From positions 318,202-368,201 of the forward strand of contig CAJNDS010002487.1 in the NCBI GenBank assembly GCA_905221605.1: DNA of 50,000 nucleotides, written 5' to 3'. Shown piece by piece: positions 1 through 10,660 of the stretch. This DNA comes from Symbiodinium natans (taxonomy: Eukaryota; Sar; Dinophyceae; Suessiales; Symbiodiniaceae). Below the pieces are notes generated by a model. That model did no database searches. It had not been told where the DNA came from and saw only the letters and a program-made list of their open reading frames with translations. Both the position numbers and the translations under genes were made by a program. How positions within the stretch are numbered: position 1 is the first letter of the stretch; each line of letters begins with the position of its first letter.

Positions 1-88
1 GCCCCCCAAAAAAGGCGTTGCACCACCACGTGCGAACGTTGACACTGAAACACACCCCGCTGAAACACACCCCGCTGAAGCCCCCGAA

Positions 89-277
89 AGTTTGGGCTCG
101 AGCATATCCAGAAGTGCCCTTCTAGCCAGCGCACGGTGGTGTTGTACATCCACGAGTTTGATGTAGTAGCCCCCGTAGAAGACAGAGTCCCACCGTACAC
201 GAGCATGGCGTCTGTGTTTCCAAGCCTGGGCACATGAAAGGCAGGAACAGAACTTGGAAAGGAGCTTTGCGCCTAGG
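89..277 (-). CDS. Kelch exon, MLVYGG type
   Basis: Frame FHVPRLGNTDAMLVYGG then TLSSTGATTSNSWMYN and TTVRW; it stays open to base 1. Glycine strand, second strand (WMYN) and Trp present. Confidence 0.82.
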
Positions 278-293
278 GTCTAGGGCCTAGGGC

Positions 294-900
294 GTGCGAT
301 GCCTTTGTGGAACAAGCAGACCCGGATCCGGTCTCCTTCCCCCGAACCCTTGGAGCTGCAGACCGATGCCGTGGGGGTCCCATCGGCCGGCTCCTACAGA
401 GCCACTTGGCTGTTTTGGGACTGTTTTGGTCCTGCCCTGGGACCCTCTTAGTACATCCTGGGACCCCTCTACCTGCCAGAAACCTCCTTTCCTGCCCGTG
501 GGCCGGCTCGGCTGCCGAGGCGGCGCGCGGAAGCGTTTACAACTACACAAAAGTTGCAATCCGAACATGATGTTCGCTGAGGGCTTGAATGGGCCGATGT
601 AGGCGCCTGAATAGTTAGAATAGGGTTTTGGGGTTTTTTTTTTTGGGTGGGGGGGGGCTATTCTAATGCAATTGTAAAGGGACCAGAAGCGAATATGATT
701 AGTAACTATTCCGACCCCTATATTACCAACCCTAAACCCTAAACCCTAAACCCATAAGTGCCTTGGGGGTTTTTGGGCTGCCCCGAATGTCCTTCTTGCC
801 ACATCTCCAGCTTGTGGAGATGCCTTCTACGCCTGCCAACCTCCACTGCCATGGCTGAAACTAGCCACACCTGACTAGCATGGCCTCAGGGTTTAGGCTT
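294..900. other. Island with no supported gene
   Basis: A minus frame reads KWLCRSRPMGPPRHRSAA (about 350-420), a possible kelch linker, and EAMLVRCG near 865-890 resembles DAMLVYGG with an early stop. Neither is strong. The rest is a T-run, a G-run and a short CCCTAAA tract at 729-752. Confidence 0.25.
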
Positions 901-956
901 TAGGGTTTAGGGTTTAGGGTTTAGGGTTTAGGGTTTAGGGTTTAGGGTTTAGGGTC
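889..956. repeat. TTTAGGG telomere-like tract
   Basis: About nine near-perfect units. Interstitial, flanked by unrelated islands. Confidence 0.95.
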
Positions 957-1149
957 TGCCGACCCTGGCGGCGTGTTGGATGGGAAAAGGAGGTGAAAAC
1001 CTCCCTCTTTCCCTCCTTACGCCCCCCGAACGCGGCGGAAGGGGGGTAGGGGGGGGTCCCCGGGCAGGCTTTTCCATGGAGGGCCAAACCACCCGCATAA
1101 ACTCACGGACCATATGGCCCTTGGCAAAAACCATACTAACCCCCCCCTG

Positions 1150-1218
1150 CCCCTCACTGCCCCCACCCCCCCCCTACCCCCCCCCCCCACCCCCCCCCCC
1201 CTACCCCCCCCCCCCACC
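1150..1218. repeat. C-rich low-complexity tract
   Basis: Runs of 7-14 C broken by TA or A. Open frames over it code for proline or glycine runs and are not genes. Confidence 0.95.
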
Positions 1219-1479
1219 AACTTTGGCATCCTTTGACGTAACGAACGCGTTTAAACCTTTCAACTATGCTCCAGCGGGGTCGGCGGCTTGAGCCGGAGGC
1301 TCTTAAATCCGGCCCCCGCGCCGCCCGTGGTCCAGGGCGGAGCCCGCGTCGCACTAAAGCGCTAGCTTTACGGGGCGAGCGCCCGAGCCGCCGACCCCGC
1401 CCAAAATTGCTTCAAATTCGCGCGGGGCCCTTCGGGAGGCCTCCAAAACGGCATCCAAGGGGACGCAACACGCGGTGGT

Positions 1480-2375
1480 GCGAAAAGCACGAAAACCACG
1501 TAAAAACCATGGTTTTTTTACGAAAAACCGAGGCCACAAAACACCCGCAGCACCCCATTAAACCCTCACGGGCGCGCATCATCGACCCTAGCTTTTCACA
1601 TGGGGCGCACGCCAGGCCGAAACCACGTTTTTCAAGATTTGGGGGGGGTACCGGAAGCCCAAAACCAGGCGAGCATCATGAGCATCAGCAGCCCTGGCCC
1701 GCGGCCCCAAGGCAGTAACAAACGCTGAAAAACGCTGAAATCACCGTAAATACCGTGTTTTTATGAGGTTTTTCACGCATGCCTCCGACCCCCACCCTTG
1801 TTGCCCTTGACCCGCCCCCAAAGTGCGCATCATCGAAACCCACATCCGGGGGGGGGTCTGCTGATGCTGCTGATGCGCGGGGTCCGGGCGCATCATCCAG
1901 CCATCGTTTCTCATGGGCTTCGTGGGGGTCCGGGCCCACGGCCCAGAGACCCAGCTGATGCTCATGATGCTCGGTTTGGGGGGGTGTTCCAACAGCAGAA
2001 AACCTCGTAAATACCGAGTGTTTTGTGGGTCCACGTAAAAACGCCCCTAAAATCGCTCATTTTACGCGCTCGAACGGCTTCGTGCCTACAAAACACCCGA
2101 ACAGCAGGACCCCGAATGCCCTTAAGGGCATTCGGGGTCTTGCTTTTGGGGGTTTCGTGGGCACGCAAGCGTTCAAGCACATACAATCGGCGTGTTTAAG
2201 GGGGTTTTGGATGGCCTGGGGGAGGCCGCTGATGCTCATGATGCTCCCTTTCCTGGGTCCCAAAAGGCTTCCCAAGCCCAAAAACACGTGTTTACAGCGT
2301 TTTCTGAAGGTTTTTCGAAGGCAAAACGCATGCATAGAATGCTTTTAAGGCCCCCAAACCAACCCCACTGATGCT
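1480..2375. repeat. Degenerate repeat block with GATGCTCATGATGCTC motif
   Basis: Related words (GCTGATGCTCATGATGCTC or its complement) recur near 1671, 1861, 1950, 2230 and 2367, along with recurring GTAAATACCG / GTAAAAACC words. No kelch module and no TTTAGGG tract inside. It contains the inverted repeat at 2034-2215. Confidence 0.6.
2034..2215. repeat. Long imperfect inverted repeat with perfect 32-bp palindrome
   Basis: Bases 2108-2139 read the same on both strands (arm GACCCCGAATGCCCTT). Similarity of the arms continues outward to about 90 bp each, including CGTGCC and GCTCGAACG words. Loop length zero, so a long cruciform or hairpin RNA is possible. Confidence 0.85.
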
Positions 2376-2383
2376 CCTGATGC

Positions 2384-2406
2384 GCGCGCGCGCGCGCGCG
2401 CGCGCG

Positions 2407-2459
<53 letters not shown>

Positions 2460-2460
2460 C
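2384..2460. repeat. (CG)n followed by about 50 G
   Basis: Alternating CG then a pure G run. Prone to Z-DNA and quadruplex formation and to assembly error. Confidence 0.95.
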
Positions 2461-2579
2461 GAAGGCAGGAGAAAGAGAGACAGAGAGAAGGAGAGGACAA
2501 AGACACGGGAAAGAGAAGACAGTGCCAAGGTTCAAGGTTTCGTGCTTTGGGGGGCGGGGGCCGGCCCGTGCCGCTAGGC

Positions 2580-3050
2580 CTGAAATTTAGGGTTTAAGGC
2601 AAGACCTGAACCCCAGACTGGGGAGCGGCCTAGTCTCAACCTGGCGCTAACTTCGCCAAGCGGCATCACTGCCGAGTGCATGCTGACCCTGGGCAGTTAC
2701 AACTTGCGGCTTCAAGACGACAAAAAAAACCTGAACTTGCATTAAGGCAGCTGTCAGATCCCTCCAAGGAAGCCCCTTGGACTCTCAGACCCGTCGCTCT
2801 CTCGTGTCGTGGATGAGATACGTGCTGCAGGCGACCAGATTCTCTCGCGGTCTTGCGTTCGTCGTTTGAACCAAAATTCCTGTTGAAAGTTCACCAGCTC
2901 ATGCTCTCAGAATGTGCATTGGGCGCAAACACCATATATGTAATAAAAAGATGTGTACATATATATGCATGAAGACATCTGTGCTGCAGGTCGAAGACTG
3001 CACGGAAGCACATATTGGAGATGAGCAGGATCGTTGGCTGTAGGCTTCTA
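2580..3050. other. Unassigned island
   Basis: A minus frame reads RIWSPAARISSTTRESDG, possibly a kelch linker. Otherwise nothing recognised. Confidence 0.25.
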
Positions 3051-3112
3051 AACCCTAAACCCTAAACCCTAACCCTAAACCCTAAAGCCTAAACCCTGAA
3101 CCCTAAACCCTG
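3048..3112. repeat. CCCTAAA telomere-like tract
   Basis: About eight units with single variants. Faces a TTTAGGG tract at 3237-3332 across a 125-bp island. Confidence 0.95.
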
Positions 3113-3236
3113 TTTGTGGTTGGTCTTTCACGTTCTGGTTGGGGGGTCTGCGGCGTTCAGCCGCACCTTGCTTGTCGCTTGACGTTGCCACTTCATGGAG
3201 CTCACCTACGCCGCACCAAGGATGCTCAGGTGAATT

Positions 3237-3332
3237 TAGGGTCTAGGGTTTAGGGTTTAGGGTTTAGGGTTTAGGGTTTAGGGTTTAGGGTTTAGGGTTT
3301 AGGGTCTAGGGTTTAAGGTTTAGGGTCCAGGG
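3237..3332. repeat. TTTAGGG telomere-like tract
   Basis: About 13 units, some changed to CTAGGGT. Confidence 0.95.
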
Positions 3333-3603
3333 TACACCTAAAACCAGCGGAGGTCGACGCTCTGCATGTGTCTTACCATGCTTACCAACCCCCCAAAACT
3401 CCTGCAACACAGGGGCCTGTATGATTAGAATAGGATCTTGGGGGCCATTATCGAATAATCCTAAAGATCATAAAGAGGGACCCGAGGGGAATGATATTGC
3501 CCCTATCTTACCCCACCATTCCCCCCACTCAACACGCAAAGGACCTTCGAAGGCTGCTTCAGAACCCTCCGAGCCCGAGTCCAAGGAACCGGAAAACCAG
3601 TTA

Positions 3604-3692
3604 CCCTAAACCCTAAACCCTTCAACCCTAAACCCTTCAACCCTAAACCCCTCAACCCTAAACCCCAAACCCTAAACCCTAAACCCTAAACC
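3604..3692. repeat. CCCTAAA tract with CCCTTCAA variants
   Basis: Mix of canonical units and CCCTTCAAC units. Confidence 0.9.
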
Positions 3693-3695
3693 GGC

Positions 3696-3862
3696 AAGTC
3701 CCAGAGCAAGTGGCCCGTTGCCAGTGTTCGCCAGCAAGCTGGTGTACACCATGGTCTGCACATGGGAGAGTGCTTGGGTACCAGGGCCGATCTGCGACTT
3801 CCAGATTGTGCAGAAAGGGTAAAAGCTGTTTGAGGTCCCCAAGGAGGGCTGTCCTTTAGGGG
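3696..3862 (-). CDS. Kelch exon, VYT variant
   Basis: Frame SLGTSNSFYPFCTIWKSQ, IGPGTQALSHVQTMVYT, then SLLANTGNGPLALG. Second strand (SFYPF..IW), linker (IGPG...SHV) and strand (MVYTS) in order; glycine pair replaced by TS. Confidence 0.6.
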
Positions 3863-3980
3863 ATAGGATTAGGGGGAAGTTTGGGGATATAAACCCTCTG
3901 AATAAGGTCCCAGTTTAAGAGAGCCAGAAGAAGGTTAAGAAGGGGTTTCTTTTTTAAGGGTCCCCCTTATCCTACCTAGG
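3857..3980. mobile_element. MITE-like element
   Basis: Terminal inverted repeats TAGGATTAGGGGGA and its complement TCCCCCTTATCCTA enclose about 90 bp without coding capacity. Related T/G-rich words occur near 3425-3520 and 17710-17790. Confidence 0.4.
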
Positions 3981-4377
3981 ATTCTTGGTGAAATTGTGCC
4001 CCTCGCTCCGGGCTAAAATGTACACTGCTTCTTTGCCCTTGCTCCTCTTGAAGGCATGACTGGACGTCTGAGAAAAGAAAGATTCCTTTGGAATGAAATC
4101 ATTGCAGTGCTCTCCTCAAAACGTCAAGTAGGACCCGCATTCCGGCCTAGTGAGCTGCAACAATCCCAACAATGGTTAAGCGTATTTTCGCAGACGTGCT
4201 TTGGATGTCTGAACAGACGCGCACGCCGAGTTCTGACCTTGAAACGCTCGAAACCTGCATGGCAAGAACATGGGATATGTCTAGGCACCTCTGAACCTCG
4301 TCGACCCCCCCCCTCCAGCCGCCCCAACAAATTCCCTGAACTCTTTGTCCCCCAGCATTCTTTTGGGGGAGTTGAGG

Positions 4378-4584
4378 ATTCCCGGCCGTGGGATTGTAGC
4401 ACCAGAGATCCGACAGATAGTTGCCGCCATCCCAGCCGCCGTAGATGTACATGCAAGAGGACTGGGTGTGCCAGACCTTAACCATCAAAGCAAGCGGAGC
4501 CATGTGTGGACTCCAGCGTGGACCATATACCCTAAGATTGCGAAACTCAGGGCTGATGCCAACAAAAGTGTGCTTTAGGTGCAA
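4378..4584 (-). CDS. Kelch exon, MYIYGG...DLWCYNP type
   Basis: Frame VYGPRWSPHMAPLALMV, KVWHTQSSCMYIYGG, then WDGGNYLSDLWCYNPTAGN. Linker, both strands and glycine pair present; one of the clearest modules. The frame continues to 4147. Confidence 0.88.
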
Positions 4585-4984
4585 GGATCCCGCTCCTAAA
4601 CTGCTGGGGGGGGGGGGGGGGGGGGCGGCTCAGGGGCTTCCGGCTGAAGAGCCCTCCAGAGCTCCCCGTTCCGAGCGGCCGCGGTGTGGAGCTCCCGGGC
4701 TGCAGGGGTGCTGCCGCTTGGAGGGCTCAGGGTTGCCCTGGTCTGCGCCTGGGTGTCTCTTGGGGCGCATTCGCTTTCTGAGGGGCATGTTTATGGTGAA
4801 GTCGGGGCCTATGCGCTTACAGAACGCGTTGTACCTGGGGCCCGAACGAAGCCTACTCGGCAGAGGCTGAAGCTGGGAACTCCGCATGGGGCAAACCCTA
4901 AACGCCCTAAACCCGAAACTCGTCGCGTCGTTTAAGGTCTAGGGTTTAGGGTTTAGGGTTTAGGGTTTAGGGTTTCTTTTGAGG

Positions 4985-5065
4985 GAGGGGATGTTGAATA
5001 TATTCCGACGTGTCCTGGAAGATCCGATTCGAGCCGAAGCTCCGCACTCGCCAATGGAAACACGG
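4985..5065 (-). other. Possible kelch linker
   Basis: Frame AELRLESDLPGHVGIYS. PGHVGIY resembles GHVVVYN. Small island between two TTTAGGG tracts. Confidence 0.33.
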
Positions 5066-5186
5066 GTTTAGGGTTTAGGGTTTAGGGTTTAGGGTTTGGG
5101 GTTTGGGGTTTAGGGTTTAGGGTTTAGGGTTTAGGGTTCCCTGAACCTCAGGAGCACCCCGCGAGCGAAGCCGGAAGCCCAGGCGC

Positions 5187-5242
5187 GTTCACATTGTAGC
5201 AGTGCAAGTCGTTCCTCACCGCAGAATTGAAGTCCTGGCAAG
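5187..5242 (-). CDS. Kelch exon, NDLHCYN strand
   Basis: After the strong acceptor ttttctgcttgcag the frame reads CQDFNSAVRNDLHCYNVN and ends AAC|gcgcct (GC donor). The glycine pair must lie in the previous exon. The same donor class follows YDVT in the exons at 15.8 and 32.3 kb. Confidence 0.75.
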
Positions 5243-5730
5243 CTGCAAGCAGAAAACGAAGAAGCACAACTAGGGTTTAGGGTTTAGGGTTTAGGGTTTA
5301 GGGTTTAGGGTGTAGGGTGTAGGGTTTAGGGTTTCGGGTTTAGGGTTCAGGGTCCGGTATTCAACCTGCTCCACTCCGCAGCTGCGAGACGGCGACTAGG
5401 ATGTTGCAGTTCTAAGAGACCCCCCTAAGCCTGGAAGGCACCGCATCCTTGAGAGTCGCCAGCTTTGGCTGGAGTTGCTTGCTTTCGCCGTGTGTTGCCG
5501 TTTACAGACAGACACGTGCGTGCTCTAGCGATGTCACTGCCGGACATCTTCTGTCACACCAACATGTCTAAGCCCTGAACTTGACCCTCAGCCATAAGAG
5601 GCGATCCGGGGAACGGGAGAGAAGGGCAAAACCGGAACACCCACAACTGATTCTGTGCAGGCTCCTCAAATCACTTGACTTCTCACCCTCCGGTTTAAGA
5701 TTGGAGCAGGAAGACTACATTTTTGAACCC

Positions 5731-5868
5731 TCAAGCCAAGGCCCGCACCATCCCGCCGAAGATCAGCATGCAGTCGCTCTGCGGTTCCGCAAGGACCGCT
5801 GTGTGGTATCTCCGGGCCTTGAGACCGCAGCTAAAGCTCGCTGGCCCTTTTTTCTTCCTTGCAGTAGG
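5731..5868 (-). CDS. Kelch exon, linker plus MLIFGG
   Basis: Frame PASFSCGLKARRYHTAV then LAEPQSDCMLIFGGMVRALA and stop. Complete linker (RRYHTAV) and intact glycine strand. Confidence 0.87.
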   Translation of the reverse strand, partial: PTARKKKGPASFSCGLKARRYHTAVLAEPQSDCMLIFGGMVRALA

Positions 5869-6061
5869 GTTGAAGGTTTAGGGGCTTGGCTCAACTTCCA
5901 CACAAAAAGACAACAGACATCGACTGACTTCGTCATGCTCTTCTCAGCGCTCTCCGGCATCTGGCCACGAGAAACTTTGCTTCCCAGGAAACCCAACTGT
6001 CCCTCCAAAGACCCGGTCCCTCGGTGCTGCTCAGAGCCGAGGTACTGCTGGTGTGCCACCA

Positions 6062-6480
6062 TCACCCCCTGGGGCAGACCCCAAAAATCGGTACGCGAAC
6101 CTATTCCGTGATGTTGGTGGGGGGGGGGGGGACCACTCTGACATTAGCACATGTTCTGAACATGCAGACCCACAAAGCGATTTTAAGGGACGACACTCTC
6201 ACAGCGTCCGGGGTCTCTCATGACCTGAACCCTCACTCAATCCTGCCAGACGCTTGGCGGGGCTATATGGCTTCCCAGTAAAACAAGGGATCTGAAATAG
6301 GTACCTGCTGAGGGGGGGACCCCCCTCTTGTGCTGATAAAACCTAATTAGAGCCGCCTTTGGCCTTGAAATGCACATCATTGCCCAACCGACTCCCCGGT
6401 ACCTATTTCTTGCCCCTCCCCCCACCCCTCTGACAAAATGGGTGCCGGAATGAGGTGGCACTGAGAGTACTGCCGAGCCA
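6062..6480 (-). other. Two weak kelch-like frames
   Basis: RNRYRGVGWAMMCISRP (about 6350-6440) and, after ggaatag, VRVPIFGVCPRG (6062-6100). Both look like decayed glycine strands. Confidence 0.3.
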
Positions 6481-6732
6481 CGCAAGTAAATTTGGTCCCA
6501 TTCGTTGGCCTGCAGGGCTGCATGTTTTTGCAAACTCAAGGCACGAAAGCCCCGCACCGTGCAAAACCTCTGAGGTCGGCCCCCAAAATTTGGAGGATGC
6601 AGGGAGCAATGTAAAGTCAAGCCTGGGCTGACCACTCCCAGAAGTCGGACAAAAACCCGATGCTTCCTCCTGACAAGAGGTTGAGGATTGAGCCGGCTCT
6701 CCATGTTTTTGGGACCAATGCGCACTGGACAG

Positions 6733-6822
6733 TTACTCTGAAACTCCATCGAACAAACTGCGTCCTGAGAGGACATAGCTCCCGCCAAAGATAATCATGC
6801 TCTTGGTGCTGTCCCGCCAGAC
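6733..6822 (-). CDS. Kelch exon, MIIFGG strand
   Basis: After cccttgtag the frame reads VWRDSTKSMIIFGGSYV then LSGRSLFDGVSE and stop. AG|G acceptor; glycine strand intact. Confidence 0.83.
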   Translation of the reverse strand, partial: VWRDSTKSMIIFGGSYVLSGRSLFDGVSE

Positions 6823-7044
6823 CTACAAGGGTCTTCCGGTGAGGGATGTTCAAAGCGAGGGTCACGAAAGGAAGCACCTCAAATGCCCTCAGCTGTCCTC
6901 CTCAAAGGAGTTCGGGGCTTTCAGACATTTCAACCGCATACAAGGCTTTGGGGCCTTTTAAAGTCTGCATTTGCGTAAATCAGGGTTTCGGGTTTTTGGG
7001 GTTTTGGGGGTTTGGGGGTTTGGGGGGTTTGGGGGTTTGGGGGT

Positions 7045-7140
7045 CCGGAAGCAGTGGACGCTGCGCAACATGTGCAGCCAGGTCACAGCCGAGTGCCCAT
7101 AGCGGGGGATCGGAGCCCTGCGAAACACTCCCCCAAACCC
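7045..7140 (-). CDS. Kelch linker
   Basis: Frame RAPIPRYGHSAVTWLHML. P.PRYGHSAVTW is the canonical blade linker (P.RYGHSA.W). Set between G-rich degenerate repeats. Confidence 0.6.
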
Positions 7141-7601
7141 GCTTTGGATGTTTTGGGTGGGTTTGGGGGTGGGTTTGGGGGGGGTTTTGGGGGGTTTGGG
7201 GGGGGTTTTGGAGGGTTTGTTGCGGGGTTTGGGGGGGGGTTTGGTTCAACACTGGTCCAAACTTGCACCAATGAAAGAGGCCAACCATATAAGGTCCCCA
7301 AAAGGGACAAGGATCTTTTCGCCCCAACTGCCAGGGTTTTGAGTTTAGGGTTTAGGGTTCCAAGGGAAGAGGATGGATGCAAGGTTTCTTGGGGGGACGC
7401 CTTCAAGTTTTCAGGCTTGGGTTTTTTTGAAGAAGTGTTGGGTCATTTGGGTGTTGAGGGGGTGTTGAGGGGTTCGTGTTCGCTTCTTGCCCAATTCATT
7501 TTAAACGATCCCGAAAGCCGCGTTTAAACAATAAAACCCTAAAACCCGTAAAATCCCTTCATACCACTGGGCGGGGGATTTCGGTTTAGGTCTTGCCGAT
7601 C

Positions 7602-7740
7602 CTAATTGTAAGAACCGACCAGGGGGGGGTACCCAGATTTGGGAAACCCACTCTTCTTGCCCAGATGCGACTTGCCAGACGTGACAAACACCGTCCAGGT
7701 GTTGTCGGGGAACTGCAGCGCTTGTGAAAGACGGGCTTGG
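7602..7740 (-). CDS. Kelch-like linker
   Basis: Frame SQALQFPDNTWTVFVTSG then KSHLGKKSGFPKSGYP. LQF.DNTW.VF resembles a second strand with Trp. Confidence 0.42.
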
Positions 7741-7879
7741 GGCTTGACGGGCTGGGGCAATTCCGGGGGGGGGGGGGGGGGGGGGGGGGGTTTAGGACAA
7801 AGCTCTGAACCCTTAAGTATTTCTGGCACGTGGCGACTGAGGGTCTCACGAGATCGCACATGGAGATTCGGGATGTGGC

Positions 7880-8268
7880 CTAAACCCCTAAACCATAAAC
7901 CTCTCAACCTCTAACACCTCTAAACCCCCCAACCCCTACACCCATAAACCCCTCAACCCTGAACCCTTACCCTGAACCCCCCTCAACCCCCTGAACCCTC
8001 AACCCATACCCTCAACCCCTGAACCCTTTCTTACATCCACGCCTCTGATCCGCCAGCCGGGTAAGGTTGGCTGCAACAGCAGTAGGTCGTTTACACCTGA
8101 AACCCTAAGCCCCTCAACCTCTCAACCCATAAACCCCTCAGCACCTGACTCCCAGACCCCTCAACCTAAACCCTAAACCCTAAACCCTAAGCCCTAAACC
8201 CTAAACCCTAAACCCTAAACCCTAAACCCTAAACCCTAAACCCTAAAAAACCCTAAACCCTAAACTAA
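7880..8268. repeat. CCCTAAA / CCCTCAAC degenerate tract
   Basis: Degenerate units (CCCCTCAACC, CCCTGAACC) at 7880-8038 and more regular CCCTAAA at 8161-8268, split by a kelch-like island. Confidence 0.9.
8032..8098 (-). CDS. Kelch-like second strand
   Basis: Frame VNDLLLLQPTLPGWRIRG. NDL.....GW matches NDLHYY...W. Confidence 0.42.
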
Positions 8269-8271
8269 ACG

Positions 8272-8368
8272 CCCTGAAAGCTCCCGGCCTGGGCCGTGCT
8301 CGACACCTGTCGGGGGCAGAGCGGGAAACCCGCGGGCATTGATGCCGCTGGGATCCACTTGTGGGTTT
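8272..8368 (-). CDS. Kelch linker exon
   Basis: Frame HKWIPAASMPAGFPLCP then RQVSSTAQAGSFQG. Trp..P...P..R fits the linker. Its first residues are duplicated in the next repeat block (8467-8490, HKWIPA). Confidence 0.45.
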
Positions 8369-8972
8369 TGGGATTTAGGGTTTAGGGTTTAGGGTTTAGG
8401 GCTTCTAGGAATTTAGGGTTTGAGGGTTCTAGCGGTTTAGGGTTTCAGGGTTCTAGGGATTTAGGGTGGTGCCGCTGGGATCCATTTGTGGGTTTTGGGG
8501 TTTTGGGATTTAGGGTCTGAGGGGTTTCTTTTTTCGGGATTTTGGGTGGGAGTTTGGGGTTTTGGGATTGAGGGTTTGAGGGTATTTGTTCGGGATTTAG
8601 GGGAGCTGAGACTCAAGTCCTCTTGTCCTTTGGGTTTAGGGTTTAGGGTTTAGGGCTTAGGGTTTAGGGTTTAGGGTTTGGGGTTTAGGGTTTAAGGTCA
8701 AGAGGATGGGTCTCTGGTGCGTTTGTGGCTGAGGATGAGGGCTTCGAGCTTGGCCTTTCGGGTTTCTCTTATGCCTTCCTCCGGTTTTAGCCATGAAATT
8801 CGTGAGACTCCAGCATGCTTCGGGTTTAGGGTTTAGGGTTTAGGGTTTAGGGTTTAGGGTTTAGGGTTTAGAGTTTGGGGTTTGGGGTTTGGGGTTTAGG
8901 GTTTAGGGTTTAGGGTTTAGGGTTTAGGGTTTAGGGTTTAGGGTTTAGGGTTTAGGGTTTAGGGTTTAGGGT
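8366..8972. repeat. TTTAGGG tracts, partly degenerate
   Basis: Degenerate G-rich units 8366-8700, then 21 near-perfect units at 8821-8972. Between them (8700-8820) only a weak open frame. Confidence 0.92.
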
Positions 8973-9115
8973 TTACAGCCAATCTCCTGAACATCCGTGG
9001 TGGGGGGGAGGGGGGGTGGGCGGGGGGGATGAGGGGAGGGAAAGAGGTTCTCGACTTCGAGGATTGTGGGGGTTTTGTAGGGTTAAGGGTTTTGGGTGTG
9101 TAGGGTTTAGGGTTT

Positions 9116-9249
9116 AGGGTATTAAGGTTTAGGGCCGCTGAGGATTGGCACGACGCTTTGCTTCCAGCCTGCCAATTCGATGGTTCATACGTCCACATCT
9201 TGCCAGCTGTCCTGGGAGAAGGGGCCAACGAAGGAAGTCTGCAAGCCAC
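9116..9249 (-). CDS. Kelch-like second strand
   Basis: Frame SLAPSPRTAGKMWTYEPSNW. KMWTYEPSNW is a typical second strand plus Trp. A possible acceptor ggcaag precedes ATGTGG. Confidence 0.48.
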
Positions 9250-10040
9250 ATTTAGGGATCCCGCTCTTTAGGTCTCAAGGACAAGGACTTGGGGTTCAGG
9301 TCTAGCCCCTATTACCCCTCGCTCAGGCACGACGGCTGGCACGCCTCGGTTGGGCAATGCCCCCTCGGCGTGCCACGGGGGCAGGCCATAAGGTCCATTC
9401 TGCACTCGTGGCGCCGCATGCAGCGGCACGCACGTCCGCTGGCTGCCATAGCTCAGGCTGGCGTTAATGTCCGGTCCTTGCTGCCGCCGCAGGATTGCGG
9501 CGACAGCAGGCACAGGCTGCCCAGCGCGTGTTTGCGCTGGAGCTGGCTGATCCTCTCTGAGGCAGTGACCGGCTGGAGGGGCCGGTGCACTACCGTTTGC
9601 CCAGAGCTAGCCGAGAGGCGGCAGCGTGCCTGCTTATTCTTCCTTCGGCTGGCCGGGGCAGCGTGGGAGTCCGCACTCGGGGTGCCGGGGGCCCTTCCGG
9701 ATACGCATACTGCAGCCCGCGATAGGCTTGCACCGCGCTTCGAACTGCCGGGTCTATTGCAAAGCAGACGCAACGCGCTTCCCCAACATACGTGGCGTAC
9801 TGGTGCTGGATGAGCGGCAGGCCGAAAGCCGCTGGGAAAAGGCCAGCGCATGCCTCTACCAAACCCGCTGGTGGTTCAGAGCAGCCCGCTAGCGCTCTCA
9901 AGTTTGCGCTAGGTCACTACGCCCTAGAGTCGCCAGCGCGGTGTACCCGGGCAGACGAGCTAACGTTACTGGACCACTCCGGGCCCCACGGGGATCGTGA
10001 GGGTTGCTCCAGCACTCGACACCGCCATGGCAAGATTCTA
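9250..10040. other. GC-rich island without telomere-like repeats or clear kelch module
   Basis: About 0.8 kb with several overlapping open frames on both strands, e.g. minus PDINASLSYGSQRTCVP and ARCVCFAIDPAVRSAVQ. No family recognised. Composition is more GC-rich than the neighbouring islands, so it may be an old insertion. Confidence 0.35.
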
Positions 10041-10041
10041 A

Positions 10042-10337
10042 GGGCCTGACAGGATTGTCTCGGCCGATTATGTTCGTCTAGTAAGACTTCCTCGATATAT
10101 CTGCTCAGGCTGTACATACCAAACTGAATCCTCCGGGCAAGCTTCCATATACGGAAATCCAGATTGCTGCAACCAAGTATACAGCCCTGCAAACCCTGAA
10201 CAGTCTAACTCAGTGGAAGTATTCGCCGCCCTCATAAACCCAAGTACTATGACCACTGCCAACGCTCACTTTCTACATAAAGAGAAACAAGCCTTCGAAC
10301 GCCAAGGTCCCTGTCACGCTCGACCCAAAACAACATA
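10042..10337 (+). other. Open frame on both strands, unassigned
   Basis: On plus, a 98-codon frame without ATG near its start reads CSGCTYQTESSGQAS and NPDCCNQVYSPANPEQS, Cys-rich and protein-like but unrecognised. On minus, the same DNA reads LYTWLQQSGFPYMEACP and EDSVWYVQPEQI, which could be a decayed kelch strand. Strand undecided. Confidence 0.25.
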
Positions 10338-10448
10338 ACAACGGAGCCATTGTGCTGCAAACTACATTGCTAGGCGCTTAAGGAAAGACGGCTCCTGATG
10401 AAGCATGCCAAACCCTGTCTGTGCCACGTCCCGCAGCTCTTGCATGGA

Positions 10449-10508
10449 AACCCTAAACCCTAAACCCTAAACCCTAAACCCTAAACCCTAAACCCTAAAC
10501 CCTAAACC
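10449..10508. repeat. CCCTAAA telomere-like tract
   Basis: Eight perfect units. Confidence 0.95.
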
Positions 10509-10660
10509 GAGGGTCTTTGAGATACTCGGTTTGTACCCCGGGCCTCCGGGTCTGCAGGTTTTGGGCCCCAAGCCTAACGGTGGCTTACTTTGCTTTGCTG
10601 AGGCTTTTTTTAGGGTTCAGGGTTTAGGGTTTTTGGGATCATACCAGATCAATGACCGGC

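Larger units (their letters stand above)
4936..5352. repeat. Three TTTAGGG tracts in close succession
   Basis: Tracts at 4936-4976, 5067-5139 and 5272-5352, same orientation, with the kelch-like islands 4985-5065 and 5187-5242 between them. Confidence 0.95.

Noticed and set aside
2236-2577. Open frames over the CG/G tract
   Set aside because: They code for poly-Pro or poly-Gly from low-complexity DNA.
7012-7527. Gly/Pro-rich frames at 7.0-7.5 kb
   Set aside because: They come from degenerate G-rich telomere-like repeats; only the short linker at 7045-7140 on minus is kept.
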